DNA from: an uncultured Prevotella sp.
GTDB taxonomy: Bacteria > Bacteroidota > Bacteroidia > Bacteroidales > Bacteroidaceae
Assembly: GCA_937874345.1 (NCBI GenBank)
Contig: CALNBT010000054.1
Span: forward strand, 1 to 27,714
Reading direction: 5' to 3'
Length of the DNA: 27,714 nt
Positions within the stretch are counted from its first letter, which is position 1; every line of letters starts with the position of its first letter. Positions 15,142-22,522 of this stretch are shown in pieces. The notes under the pieces are model-generated. The model did not search any database. It had not been told where the DNA came from and saw nothing but the letters and a program-made list of their open reading frames with translations. Made by a program: the position numbers and the translations under genes.

Positions 15142-16764
15142 TTAGAAACGATAACCCAATGTTAGCAGAAGCTGATGACGCTGGTTGCTGACCTTCACGG
15201 GATCCTGATAATTGTCTATTTTCTCAACTTCAACCTTGTTGGTCTGCGTATTCATGTAATAATAATCTCCATAAGCATCCATGAACGGATGGAATTCACC
15301 ATCCTGCGCACTATATTGGTAGGCCAGGTCGATATTGAAACGGTCCATAGTATAACCCGCACCCAATGTCAAGCGGTTAGTACTCTTCCAATTGACATAG
15401 TCAGTCGCCGAGCTGTAATTTGAGCCATAAGAATCGATTGAACCATCCTTATATCCCTGCATACTATACATCGGAGACAGATAATTATAACCAGCCCTCA
15501 AGGCAAGGTTTGACATAGGCTTGAACTCTGCACCAATTTTAAAAGTAGAAACAGCCTTCAACGTTTGTTTGGTATGATTGTTCATCGTAACATCATTGGA
15601 ACTAGTATCATAATAAGAACCATAATAAGGATCATAACTACTACCAGTGTTTACGAGTGTTTTCATTGCGCTATAGTCAGCATATTCGTAGCTGGCACCC
15701 AAAGCCAAATAATTACCAATGGTATGTCCTAAGCTAAGACCAAACTTCCAAGGTGTATTTAGCTTGAAACTATATGCCTCACTTGTTGTCCAACCCTTAT
15801 TGTAACCCGTTACGTTGCTAGAATTTGTTAACATCGTACTATTGCTCGTCGTCAATGAATAGAACGTAGGTGTGGCAATCGACAAACCAACACGGAAAGG
15901 ACTATACTTGATAGGCAAGAAAATAACGCCAATCTTGAAATCTGCACCCGAACCGGTAATGTTCCTTTCGTCATTTACAGTCAAACTACCTGCAGACTGA
16001 CCTTGGTAATTGACTAGACTTTCGTTATAAGCGCTGAGTCCCTTGTAATGAACATCATGTATTCCAACGGTTAAACCATAAAAGAAACGGTTGTTTGTAC
16101 TACCACTGATATTGAAATCGTAAACGCCAATATACCCAGAATTGGCTCTGTTCATCAAATATTTCGATGCAGAATTATATCCTGGCAAAGAAGAATTGTC
16201 GATGATAAAGTTGTTATAATACAAATTATCCAATTGGCTCGTATAAGGCGCTTTACCCATCAGACCATTATTCGTATTCTCTACATTGAAAATAGAAGTA
16301 CCATTCTGATCGTAGCCACCGATAGCCTTGAGAAACGATAAGGTATTCTGTGATGCATTATTCAGGGCTCCTGCAGCAGAAAGGATATAGTCGAAATTAA
16401 GACTCTTATGGTAGTTCGCTGCAAAATTGAAACCACTGCCCCATTTATCCGAATAGACAAAACCCAACTGGTCAAAACTGGCATTTGTCGCATTTGCATT
16501 GCCAAAAGCCTTTGCACCCTGTTGCGATACCATTCCGAAAGACAGGTCAGCCCGAGAGGAATTGAAAATACCAATACCGGCAGGATTCGTAGAAATGACA
16601 GAAATATCGCCTCCCAAGGCATCCATTGCACCGCCCATACCTATATATTTAGCAGTTCCATTCAGGTCGTTGTCAACCATTTTTGTATTCTCGTATGTCT
16701 CTTGTGCAGAAGCAGCAAAAGCGCCAAACAGCAAAAACGCTGTAAAAATATATTTCATTTTCAT
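15142..16764 (-). CDS. FadL/OmpP1-type outer membrane protein
   Basis: 540 aa. Signal peptide MKMKYIFTAFLLFGAFAASAQ, cleaved near residue 20. It is followed by a region typical of the FadL/OmpP1/TodX family: AKYIGMGGAMDALGGDISVISTNPAGIGIF (residues 38-67), with the conserved NPAG at 60-63. The remainder is a series of amphipathic strands with Asn/Ser/Tyr-rich loops, ending in LLLTLGYRF, a C-terminal phenylalanine beta-signal for BAM insertion. These are 14-stranded barrels that take up hydrophobic compounds; Bacteroidales members are sometimes labelled hemin receptor without direct proof. The substrate is unknown here. It lies 55 nt downstream of the W/Y/G-rich secreted protein gene, with no promoter visible in the gap, so the two are probably co-transcribed. 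Confidence 0.85.
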   Translation of the reverse strand: MKMKYIFTAFLLFGAFAASAQETYENTKMVDNDLNGTAKYIGMGGAMDALGGDISVISTNPAGIGIFNSSRADLSFGMVSQQGAKAFGNANATNASFDQLGFVYSDKWGSGFNFAANYHKSLNFDYILSAAGALNNASQNTLSFLKAIGGYDQNGTSIFNVENTNNGLMGKAPYTSQLDNLYYNNFIIDNSSLPGYNSASKYLMNRANSGYIGVYDFNISGSTNNRFFYGLTVGIHDVHYKGLSAYNESLVNYQGQSAGSLTVNDERNITGSGADFKIGVIFLPIKYSPFRVGLSIATPTFYSLTTSNSTMLTNSSNVTGYNKGWTTSEAYSFKLNTPWKFGLSLGHTIGNYLALGASYEYADYSAMKTLVNTGSSYDPYYGSYYDTSSNDVTMNNHTKQTLKAVSTFKIGAEFKPMSNLALRAGYNYLSPMYSMQGYKDGSIDSYGSNYSSATDYVNWKSTNRLTLGAGYTMDRFNIDLAYQYSAQDGEFHPFMDAYGDYYYMNTQTNKVEVEKIDNYQDPVKVSNQRHQLLLTLGYRF

Positions 16765-16819
16765 CTTGTTTCCTATCTCTTATATTTAAATAAATCGAAT
16801 ATAATTCTGTTTCTGACCC

Positions 16820-17797
16820 TTATCGGCGTCCGCCACCAAGATGGCCGCCACCACTTAATCCGCCACCAGAAGACGAACCGCCGCTAAATCCGCCACCAAA
16901 CGATCCACTTGAAGAGCTTGATGGAGCTGGTGTATAAGAGCGGGTATTGCCATATGTGCTATTGCTTTGTCCATAAGAAGGCGTTGGTGTGGTGCTTCGA
17001 CGAGATCCAAATGCTACATTATTATTGCTTGAAGAACTGTTGTAAATTGTAGTTCCACGTGTTAGACCATTGGGCTGTACACCTGTTGTATAACGACGGT
17101 TACCACCAGAGTAGTTAGAGCGGTCATAATAATCAAGTGTTCCGGTATGCCCACTGCGATATGAATAAGCATAAGGATATCCTCCCCAGCCATAACCGCC
17201 ACCATACCAGTAGCTATAAGGATACCCCCAGCCATAACCATATGGGTATCCATAACCATAATATCCAGAATACCAAGGATCGTACCAGCCAGCATAGCCT
17301 CCATACCATGGATTATTCCAGCCAGAATAGCCATAGAACCATGGATCGTAGAATCCCCATCGGCTGGACCAGTAAGGTGAACCCCAACCATATGAACTAT
17401 AGAACCAAGGATCATAGAAACCATCCCAACGACTCATTCTATTAGTCATACGATAATCGTTATCATCGACAATCGTATCATAATATTTTCCAACAAAAGT
17501 AGTATCAATATAGGTTGAATCGGGATAAACACCCCGTCCCTTTTGAAATTGAATGACATCATTACCCGATTGGTCTGTACCTATTTTTTGATAATGACTC
17601 CAGAACTGACCTTTGCGATTGTATTCGTCTACATCACGATTACTACCACTGTAAGTTACTTCGTCTGCCTGGTTCATGGAAGAGGAGTTTCTGACAGAAG
17701 TTGTCGGATGAGACGGTATCATATACATATCGTCTTGTGCCATCATGCTAATGGGCAACATCCCCAACAAGAGGGAAGATAAAATTAACTTTTTCAT
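16820..17797 (-). CDS. Secreted W/Y/G-rich repeat protein of unknown function
   Basis: 325 aa. Signal peptide MKKLILSSLLLGMLPISMMAQ, cleaved near residue 20. Residues 30-122 are polar and charged. Residues 126-191 are three tandem 22-residue repeats, each beginning G(F/W)YDPW(F/Y), followed by a degenerate Gly/Tyr/Trp-rich stretch to about 213. A Ser/Asn/Thr-rich linker (215-295) leads to a Gly/Ser tail ending GGGRR. There are no cysteines, no transmembrane segment and no catalytic motif. Composition resembles low-complexity surface, adhesive or self-assembling proteins, but that is analogy only. It is the first gene of a likely two-gene unit with the FadL-like OMP. An AGGAG sits 6 nt before its ATG, which is rare in this window. 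Confidence 0.8.
   Translation of the reverse strand: MKKLILSSLLLGMLPISMMAQDDMYMIPSHPTTSVRNSSSMNQADEVTYSGSNRDVDEYNRKGQFWSHYQKIGTDQSGNDVIQFQKGRGVYPDSTYIDTTFVGKYYDTIVDDNDYRMTNRMSRWDGFYDPWFYSSYGWGSPYWSSRWGFYDPWFYGYSGWNNPWYGGYAGWYDPWYSGYYGYGYPYGYGWGYPYSYWYGGGYGWGGYPYAYSYRSGHTGTLDYYDRSNYSGGNRRYTTGVQPNGLTRGTTIYNSSSSNNNVAFGSRRSTTPTPSYGQSNSTYGNTRSYTPAPSSSSSGSFGGGFSGGSSSGGGLSGGGHLGGGRR
17225..17422 (-). repeat. Three tandem 66-bp repeats in the W/Y/G-rich protein gene
   Basis: Units are 17357-17422, 17291-17356 and 17225-17290, coding for residues 126-147, 148-169 and 170-191. The repeat is visible in the DNA: the segment coding GFYDPWF recurs at 17401-17422, 17335-17356 and 17269-17290 with a few changes, exactly 66 bp apart. 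Units 1 and 2 are closest; unit 3 has diverged. Confidence 0.85.
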
Positions 17798-17811
17798 ACG
17801 TCACTCCTTTT
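17798..17811 (-). promoter_or_regulatory. Shine-Dalgarno-like ribosome binding site
   Basis: Minus strand AAAAGGAG ends 6 nt before the ATG at 17797, an optimal spacing. Most other starts in the window lack such a site, as is normal in Bacteroidota, so its role here is uncertain. Confidence 0.4.
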
Positions 17812-17834
17812 ATTTTATTCTTCTTTATTTAATG

Positions 17835-17842
17835 CAAATATA
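17835..17842 (-). promoter_or_regulatory. -7 element for the W/Y/G protein-OMP unit
   Basis: Minus strand TATATTTG fits TAnnTTTG and lies 37 nt before the ATG. A second match, TAATTTTG, lies at 17858-17865, and its TTTG could alternatively serve as a close -33. Confidence 0.5.
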
Positions 17843-17907
17843 GTATTTTATTTGCTGCAAAATTAAGGAAATTCCCTAACCAATAGTAGGCTTTTCCCTA
17901 TTTTTTA

Positions 17908-17915
17908 TATCTTTG
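17908..17915 (+). promoter_or_regulatory. -7 element of the prmA promoter
   Basis: TATCTTTG fits TAnnTTTG exactly, 23 nt before the prmA ATG. The -33 region (17884-17894) is a poor match. Confidence 0.55.
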
Positions 17916-17938
17916 CAAAGAAATATTAAGTTAAGAAT

Positions 17939-18796
17939 ATGAAATATAAGATAGCAGACTTTAAAATCGACTGTGAAGCTACTTTATTGCAGACTGCACG
18001 CGACCTATTGGCCGATGCAGCCGGTGATATCGGCTTTGAAGCCTTTGAAGAAACCGACGAAGGATTGAGAGGTTTTATCCAAAGCCATCTTTTTGAAGAC
18101 CAGTTGCTACAAGAAACCTTGAATCATTTTCCATTGGAGAATACCAAAATCACTTTTCAAATCACAGATGCTGAGGATAAAAACTGGAATGAGGAATGGG
18201 AAAACTCTGGATTTGAGCCGATAGACATCGAAGGAAAGATTGTCATCTATGATGCTAAAACCGGTTATCAACCTACATCCCCTGATATCATAGCAATTGG
18301 TATCGACGCAAGACAAGCTTTTGGCACGGGAAATCATCCGACTACTCGTATGATGTTAACTTCGCTGTTACAGACGAATCTTCAAGACAAACGAGTTCTC
18401 GATTGCGGATGTGGAACAGGTATTCTGTCGATAGCATCGTACAAGTTAGGTGCGAAGCAGTCTGTTGGTTACGATATAGACGAATGGTGTGTTGAGAATA
18501 CGAGACACAACATGGAAATCAACGGTATTGAGAATCCTGAGGTATTATTGGGCGATGTGAATGTCCTGTCACATGTATGCGGGCTCTTTGATGTGGTCTT
18601 AGCCAATATCAACCGAAACATCTTGTTGAATGACATGCCACAGTTCAAAGAAATGATGAATGGCAGTTCGATCTTAATTATCAGTGGATTCTTTGAGAGC
18701 GATATCGAGTTGATATTGGAAAGGGCTTCCAGCCTAGGATTGCACGAAATAAGTCGAATGGTTAAAGATGAATGGTGCTGTTTAACATTAGGCTAA
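17939..18796 (+). CDS. prmA: Ribosomal protein L11 methyltransferase (PrmA)
   Basis: 285 aa, close to the usual 290. It uses S-adenosylmethionine to methylate ribosomal protein L11 on the alpha-amino group and lysine side chains. The N-terminal substrate-recognition domain (about 1-95, including DAAGDIGFEAFEETDEGLRGF) is followed by NWNEEWENSGFEPI, typical of PrmA, and PRQAFGTGNHPTT-like sequence (ARQAFGTGNHPTTRMM). The class I methyltransferase core has motif I VLDCGCGTGILSI (DCGCGTG at 155-161), the acidic residue GYDID, and motif IV DVVLANINRNILL near 219-230. It is a single-gene unit with its own -7 element and converges with the GH25 gene. Confidence 0.95.
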   Translation: MKYKIADFKIDCEATLLQTARDLLADAAGDIGFEAFEETDEGLRGFIQSHLFEDQLLQETLNHFPLENTKITFQITDAEDKNWNEEWENSGFEPIDIEGKIVIYDAKTGYQPTSPDIIAIGIDARQAFGTGNHPTTRMMLTSLLQTNLQDKRVLDCGCGTGILSIASYKLGAKQSVGYDIDEWCVENTRHNMEINGIENPEVLLGDVNVLSHVCGLFDVVLANINRNILLNDMPQFKEMMNGSSILIISGFFESDIELILERASSLGLHEISRMVKDEWCCLTLG

Positions 18797-18861
18797 TAAA
18801 AGATACTATGGACAATAGCTTAGCATACGAGCGGTACTGTTTCAAATAATGAATAACATTT

Positions 18862-18903
18862 GGTGTAATCCCTACAACACAAAAAAGGATTACAACCAGT
18901 TTT
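18862..18903 (+). terminator. Probable terminator between convergent prmA and GH25 genes
   Basis: GGTGTAATCC (18863-18872) pairs with GGATTAC-ACC (18888-18898, one bulged A), with a 15-nt A-rich loop, then AGTTTTA. The short T-run overlaps the stop codon of the opposing GH25 gene. It is moderate as an intrinsic terminator for prmA. Confidence 0.5.
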
Positions 18904-19729
18904 ACCAAACATCCTTACGCTTCCCAATGGTCATTTGCTTCAAATCGTAATACGATCCATTATAAATATTGAAGTCAACATAGCCTTTTATTCCTGGTAA
19001 CTTGCCTGCATCTGTATGTTGCCAAAACTTCCATGCACCTTTATATTTTACTTTGTCAACATAATAGTGAGCTATCCAATAAGGATAATCATCGAAAACG
19101 GGAGCGCCTAAATATGCATCTTTAAAATTATAATAGGTGTAAATAATTGGCTTGACGTGATATTTGTCTTCTACGATATGCAGCCATGTAAGAACATCTG
19201 TTTGAAATTCCTCCACGCTCTTGTTGGCAGGTTTATGCTCAACATCAAGAACCGGTGGCAAATCTCCATCTTCTAAATGCACTTGTTTGAGAAAATAATA
19301 AGCTTGTTCACGTGCAGAAGACTTGTTACTCCAAAAATGGTAAGCTCCTCGAAGAAAGCCATTTTCACGTGCATTGTAAAAGTTATTGTTGAAGTTTTCG
19401 TCTAACCGGTCAGAGCCTTCAGTAGCTTTGATCATCACAAAGCGAAGAGGACTTCCCTGAATCATCGAATTTTTCAACTGATCCCAGTCTATTTCGCCCT
19501 GATAATGCGAGACATCGATACCATGAATCTCGTATCCCTCAGGATAATTCGCATCACCAAAGATAGCACGCCAACGGAAACCTGTTGGATTAACAAAGAA
19601 TTCGTAAAACGCCCAGACATAGAGTAACGCAAAGAATAACCCACCAATCCAAATGAATTTGCGTGGATATTTCTCAAAAAATCCAATGGATTTCCTTTTT
19701 GTTTTTCGTCTGGTTGTCTTGGCGGACAT
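18902..19729 (-). CDS. Membrane-anchored GH25 muramidase (lysozyme)
   Basis: 275 aa from the start chosen here (MSAKTTRRKTKRK). An upstream in-frame ATG at 19774 would add 15 residues (MHVRFFF...) that fit the positive-inside anchor less well. A basic cytoplasmic stub is followed by one transmembrane helix (IWIGGLFFALLYVWAFYEFF, about residues 26-45), then a GH25 domain facing the periplasm. Family marks are IHGIDVSHYQGEIDW (Asp72), MIKATEG, GAYHFW and LPPVLDVEH, the last with catalytic Asp162 and Glu164. GH25 enzymes cleave the beta-1,4 bond between N-acetylmuramic acid and N-acetylglucosamine. A role in peptidoglycan turnover, not phage lysis, is likely because there are no phage genes nearby. 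It may be transcribed with the upstream pfp gene, since no terminator is seen between them. Confidence 0.9.
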   Translation of the reverse strand: MSAKTTRRKTKRKSIGFFEKYPRKFIWIGGLFFALLYVWAFYEFFVNPTGFRWRAIFGDANYPEGYEIHGIDVSHYQGEIDWDQLKNSMIQGSPLRFVMIKATEGSDRLDENFNNNFYNARENGFLRGAYHFWSNKSSAREQAYYFLKQVHLEDGDLPPVLDVEHKPANKSVEEFQTDVLTWLHIVEDKYHVKPIIYTYYNFKDAYLGAPVFDDYPYWIAHYYVDKVKYKGAWKFWQHTDAGKLPGIKGYVDFNIYNGSYYDLKQMTIGKRKDVW

Positions 19730-19837
19730 TTCTTTTCTACTGGTAATTGATAGAAAAAAGAATCTGACATGCAATACTTTTACGAACTACATGTGCAGAT
19801 TCTTATATGTAAAATTGCTAAATCTTTCAGATAAGAC

Positions 19838-21478
19838 TTACTCTTGCTCCAATGCAAGCGTTCTGGTCGTCTGGTCACAAACAGAACTTGGTCCCCAATA
19901 CTGAATTGGCCCCGGATAGATGTAGCAAGTATTCTTTGCCCATTCTTCACGGTGTTTAGCCAAGGTTTTGAAAGGTTTGCCATTCAGATCAACAAGAGCC
20001 TTGCGAATCACAGGCTTCATCTCACCATTACGGCGCTCCATGTTCATCATCATCGTGATAGGCACACCACCCGCTTTCCACTCATCGGTGCTGCTGGTAG
20101 TATTCTTTACGATAGCCATGTATCCTGTTTTTCCATTTGCAATTAATTGAACGGCACTAGTACCCAATGCATAGCAATAGTCGGCATCGAAGTTTGATGG
20201 AGCTGCACAGCGTCCTTCATAACCAAAGAAATGATGCAATGCTGAGAATGTTCCGTCGAACTTGCCGTCTTTCTTCCATTGATCCAACTTGGCTGCAACC
20301 ATGTGTGACAACAGCTTTTCTGTCTCGATCAAAGAAACTTGAACGTTTCCGTGAGGATCACGGTCAAGACTTAGCTGACGAGCTACATCTTCGGGCAATG
20401 TTTCGAATGTAGAACGATTTGCTTCAGACAAGTGAGCAATGATGTATTCACGCTGAGTATCTTTATCCAAATCACGATAGTCGGCACCATGAGCAGCCAT
20501 CAAATCATTCAATTCAGAAATCAACCGTCCGATTGCAGGGACAAATTCGACCAATCCTTCAGGAATTAATACAACACCAAAGTTGTTTCCTTCTTTCGAA
20601 CGATGGGCAACTACAGATGCGATATTCTCAACAATCTCATTCAGCGTTTGGTCCTTCTCTTCAATCTCTTCAGAAATCAGACAGATGTTTGGTTGGGTTT
20701 GCAAGGCACACTCCAAAGCGATATGAGATGCAGAACGGCCCATCAATTTAACAAAATGCCAATATTTACGTGCTGAGTTACAATCTCTTTCGATATTACC
20801 AATCAGTTCTGAATAGGTCTTTGTAGCTGTATCAAATCCAAAAGAAGTTTCAATTTGGTCGTTCTTCAAATCGCCGTCAATTGTCTTAGGACAGCCAATG
20901 ACCTGAATGCCATATTTTTTTGCGGCATAATATTCAGCCAATACGCATGCGTTCGTATTAGAATCATCACCACCAATGATGACAAGCGCCTTGATATTGA
21001 GTTCGCGAAGAATTTCCAACCCCTTTTCAAACTGTGCTTCCTTCTCTAATTTCGTTCTACCCGAACCAATCATGTCGAAGCCACCAGTATTACGATATTC
21101 ATCTAGAAACGTATCTGTTATTTCGATATAGTCATGGTCAACCAGTCCACCAGGTCCCATCAAGAAACCATAGAGATGATTTTCAGGGTTCAATTTCTTC
21201 AATGCATCAAACAGACCACTGATAACATTATGGCCTCCAGGAGCCTGGCCACCACTCAATATCACGCCGACATTCAGCTTTTGGCTCTGTACTTGATCTC
21301 CGGGAACGAACTCAATCAAAGGCATTCCGTAAGTATTGGGGAACAATTGCTTGATTTCATCCTGATTGTCAACGCTCTCAGTGGGTTTTCCTTCTTGAAC
21401 TTTCACAGCACCTTGAAGAGCTTTCGGCAGTTTTGGCTGATACGTAGCTCTTTCTTTCTGCAATGCACTTGTTTTCAT
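19838..21478 (-). CDS. pfp: Pyrophosphate-fructose-6-phosphate 1-phosphotransferase (PPi-PFK)
   Basis: 546 aa, the long PFP class, compared with 320 in E. coli PfkA. It phosphorylates fructose-6-phosphate with PPi, reversibly. GVILSGGQAPGGHNVISG (residues 71-88) is the diphosphate-binding loop. GGDDSNTNA has Asp171 where ATP-dependent enzymes carry Gly. PKTIDGDL (197-204) has Lys198 and the catalytic Asp region. These two residues are the accepted marks of PPi specificity. MGRSASH (246-252) contacts the sugar phosphate. The extra length relative to short PFKs is an N-terminal extension (1-65) and insertions in the C-terminal half. It has its own -7 element and faces away from the 90-aa gene. 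Use of PPi in glycolysis is common in Bacteroidales. Confidence 0.94.
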   Translation of the reverse strand: MKTSALQKERATYQPKLPKALQGAVKVQEGKPTESVDNQDEIKQLFPNTYGMPLIEFVPGDQVQSQKLNVGVILSGGQAPGGHNVISGLFDALKKLNPENHLYGFLMGPGGLVDHDYIEITDTFLDEYRNTGGFDMIGSGRTKLEKEAQFEKGLEILRELNIKALVIIGGDDSNTNACVLAEYYAAKKYGIQVIGCPKTIDGDLKNDQIETSFGFDTATKTYSELIGNIERDCNSARKYWHFVKLMGRSASHIALECALQTQPNICLISEEIEEKDQTLNEIVENIASVVAHRSKEGNNFGVVLIPEGLVEFVPAIGRLISELNDLMAAHGADYRDLDKDTQREYIIAHLSEANRSTFETLPEDVARQLSLDRDPHGNVQVSLIETEKLLSHMVAAKLDQWKKDGKFDGTFSALHHFFGYEGRCAAPSNFDADYCYALGTSAVQLIANGKTGYMAIVKNTTSSTDEWKAGGVPITMMMNMERRNGEMKPVIRKALVDLNGKPFKTLAKHREEWAKNTCYIYPGPIQYWGPSSVCDQTTRTLALEQE

Positions 21479-21530
21479 CTTAAGAATTTTAATAAAATTA
21501 TATTGTTTGATTTGTATCTAATAACGTATG

Positions 21531-21538
21531 CAAATTTA
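21531..21538 (-). promoter_or_regulatory. -7 element of the pfp promoter
   Basis: Minus strand TAAATTTG fits TAnnTTTG, about 52 nt before the ATG at 21478. The -33 position would fall on the right side of an inverted-repeat arm at 21552-21558. Confidence 0.5.
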
Positions 21539-21551
21539 CTTCTTTTTGATG

Positions 21552-21595
21552 AGACTCAGAAACAATTCTTTAAGAAAACTGCAATTTTTGAGTCT
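21552..21595. repeat. Spaced inverted repeat in the pfp / 90-aa gene divergent promoter region
   Basis: AGACTCA (21552-21558) and TGAGTCT (21589-21595) are perfect complements 30 nt apart, lying between the leftward pfp -7 element and the rightward promoter. They could be a shared operator or a weak hairpin. Confidence 0.35.
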
Positions 21596-21600
21596 TTCTC

Positions 21601-21630
21601 TTGGAACTTCAGATATTTTTTCTATCTTTG
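21601..21630 (+). promoter_or_regulatory. Promoter of the 90-aa protein / acyltransferase / amidase unit
   Basis: TTGG (21601-21604) and TATCTTTG (21623-21630) are 18 nt apart and match the Bacteroidota consensus. The ATG is 44 nt downstream of the -7 element. Confidence 0.6.
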
Positions 21631-21674
21631 AACATCAATAAATTTCAAACAGATATAAATAAAGAATTAGAAAA

Positions 21675-21947
21675 ATGGCTAGTAAAAGAGAATTAAAACG
21701 CGACATAGAACATGCTTGCAACAACCTTTTCGTTGAATGTGTAGCGGCATCATTGTACAGCGGAGATCGTAATCCTGACGATATGAACGCTTTGTTCAAA
21801 TCAATTTTCGATCTCAGTAATCAGTATGTTCAACGTATTTCTCATCCTGAGCCTGGTATGAATGCAAAACAATATTTCATGCATCTAAAAAATGAATTTC
21901 ATAAACAGGCATCTGAAATTGCTGACCAGATTACTAATCTTGAATAA
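21675..21947 (+). CDS. 90-residue helical protein of unknown function
   Basis: 90 aa, no signal peptide or membrane segment, so cytoplasmic. It appears entirely alpha-helical: KRELKRDIEHACNNLFVECVAASL (about 4-27), MNALFKSIFDLSNQYVQRIS (37-56) and NAKQYFMHLKNEFHKQASEIADQITNLE (63-90). There are two cysteines (15 and 22), and no family motif I can name. It has a good promoter and a clean start, and is followed after 14 nt by the acyltransferase gene, so it is the first gene of a three-gene unit. Position next to a PlsC-like gene is the only functional hint. Confidence 0.75.
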   Translation: MASKRELKRDIEHACNNLFVECVAASLYSGDRNPDDMNALFKSIFDLSNQYVQRISHPEPGMNAKQYFMHLKNEFHKQASEIADQITNLE

Positions 21948-21961
21948 TACTGTCACAAACA

Positions 21962-22522
21962 ATGCTGAAAAAAATATGTAACTGGCTGTTATACAGTCGT
22001 ATGGGATGGACGAAAGATATCACCGTAGACCATCCCGACAAATATATTATCTGCCTGGCACCCCATACAAGCAACTGGGATTTCTTCATTGGCGAGCTCT
22101 TTAGCATGTCTGAAGATTTGAAGGCCAATTTTCTCATGAAGAAAGAATGGTTTGTAGGCCCATTAAAACCTCTATTAAAATCCATGGGAGGAATTCCAGT
22201 ATGGCGTTCAAAAAAGACCCGGATGACAGATCAATTAGCAGAAATGGCTATTCAAAGTCAATCTTTCCATCTCTGTGTTACACCTGAAGGAACCCGTTCT
22301 TACAACACAGAATGGAAGCGAGGCTTCTATTATATTGCCTTGAAGGCTAAAATTCCCATCATGCTTTATGGAGTGGATTATAAGAAGAAAAAGATTCAGT
22401 GTACAAAATCGATCATTCCTTCAGGAGATATTGAAAATGAGATGAACGAAATCAAATTATACTTCAAAGATTTTCAGGGGAAACATCCAAAAAAATTTAC
22501 CATAGGAGACGTGCATTCATGA
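21962..22522 (+). CDS. PlsC-like lysophospholipid acyltransferase
   Basis: 186 aa. The glycerolipid acyltransferase motifs are present: the HX4D box APHTSNWDFF (residues 31-40, catalytic His33 and Asp38) and the phosphate-binding PEGTRS (about residues 109-114). Between them are segments typical of the small Bacteroidota form (LMKKEWFVGPLKPLLKSMGGIPVWRS). It probably transfers an acyl chain to the 2-position of a lysophosphatidate-type acceptor or another lysolipid at the inner membrane. The exact acceptor is not readable, because these genomes usually carry several paralogues. It is shorter than classical PlsC (about 240). Its stop overlaps the next start by 4 nt (ATGA), implying translational coupling to the secreted amidase-like protein. 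Confidence 0.85.
   Translation: MLKKICNWLLYSRMGWTKDITVDHPDKYIICLAPHTSNWDFFIGELFSMSEDLKANFLMKKEWFVGPLKPLLKSMGGIPVWRSKKTRMTDQLAEMAIQSQSFHLCVTPEGTRSYNTEWKRGFYYIALKAKIPIMLYGVDYKKKKIQCTKSIIPSGDIENEMNEIKLYFKDFQGKHPKKFTIGDVHS

Noticed and set aside
16408..16887. 159-codon open frame opposite the OMP and repeat protein genes
   Set aside because: It runs antisense across two genes and their gap, with no start signals.
17160..17422. Possible CRISPR array from regularly spaced repeats
   Set aside because: The repeats are in frame within a coding sequence, are adjacent without unique spacers, and there are no cas genes.
18902..19729. GH25 lysozyme as a sign of a prophage
   Set aside because: No holin, terminase, capsid, integrase or att-like repeats lie nearby. 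The N-terminal membrane anchor fits a cellular muramidase.
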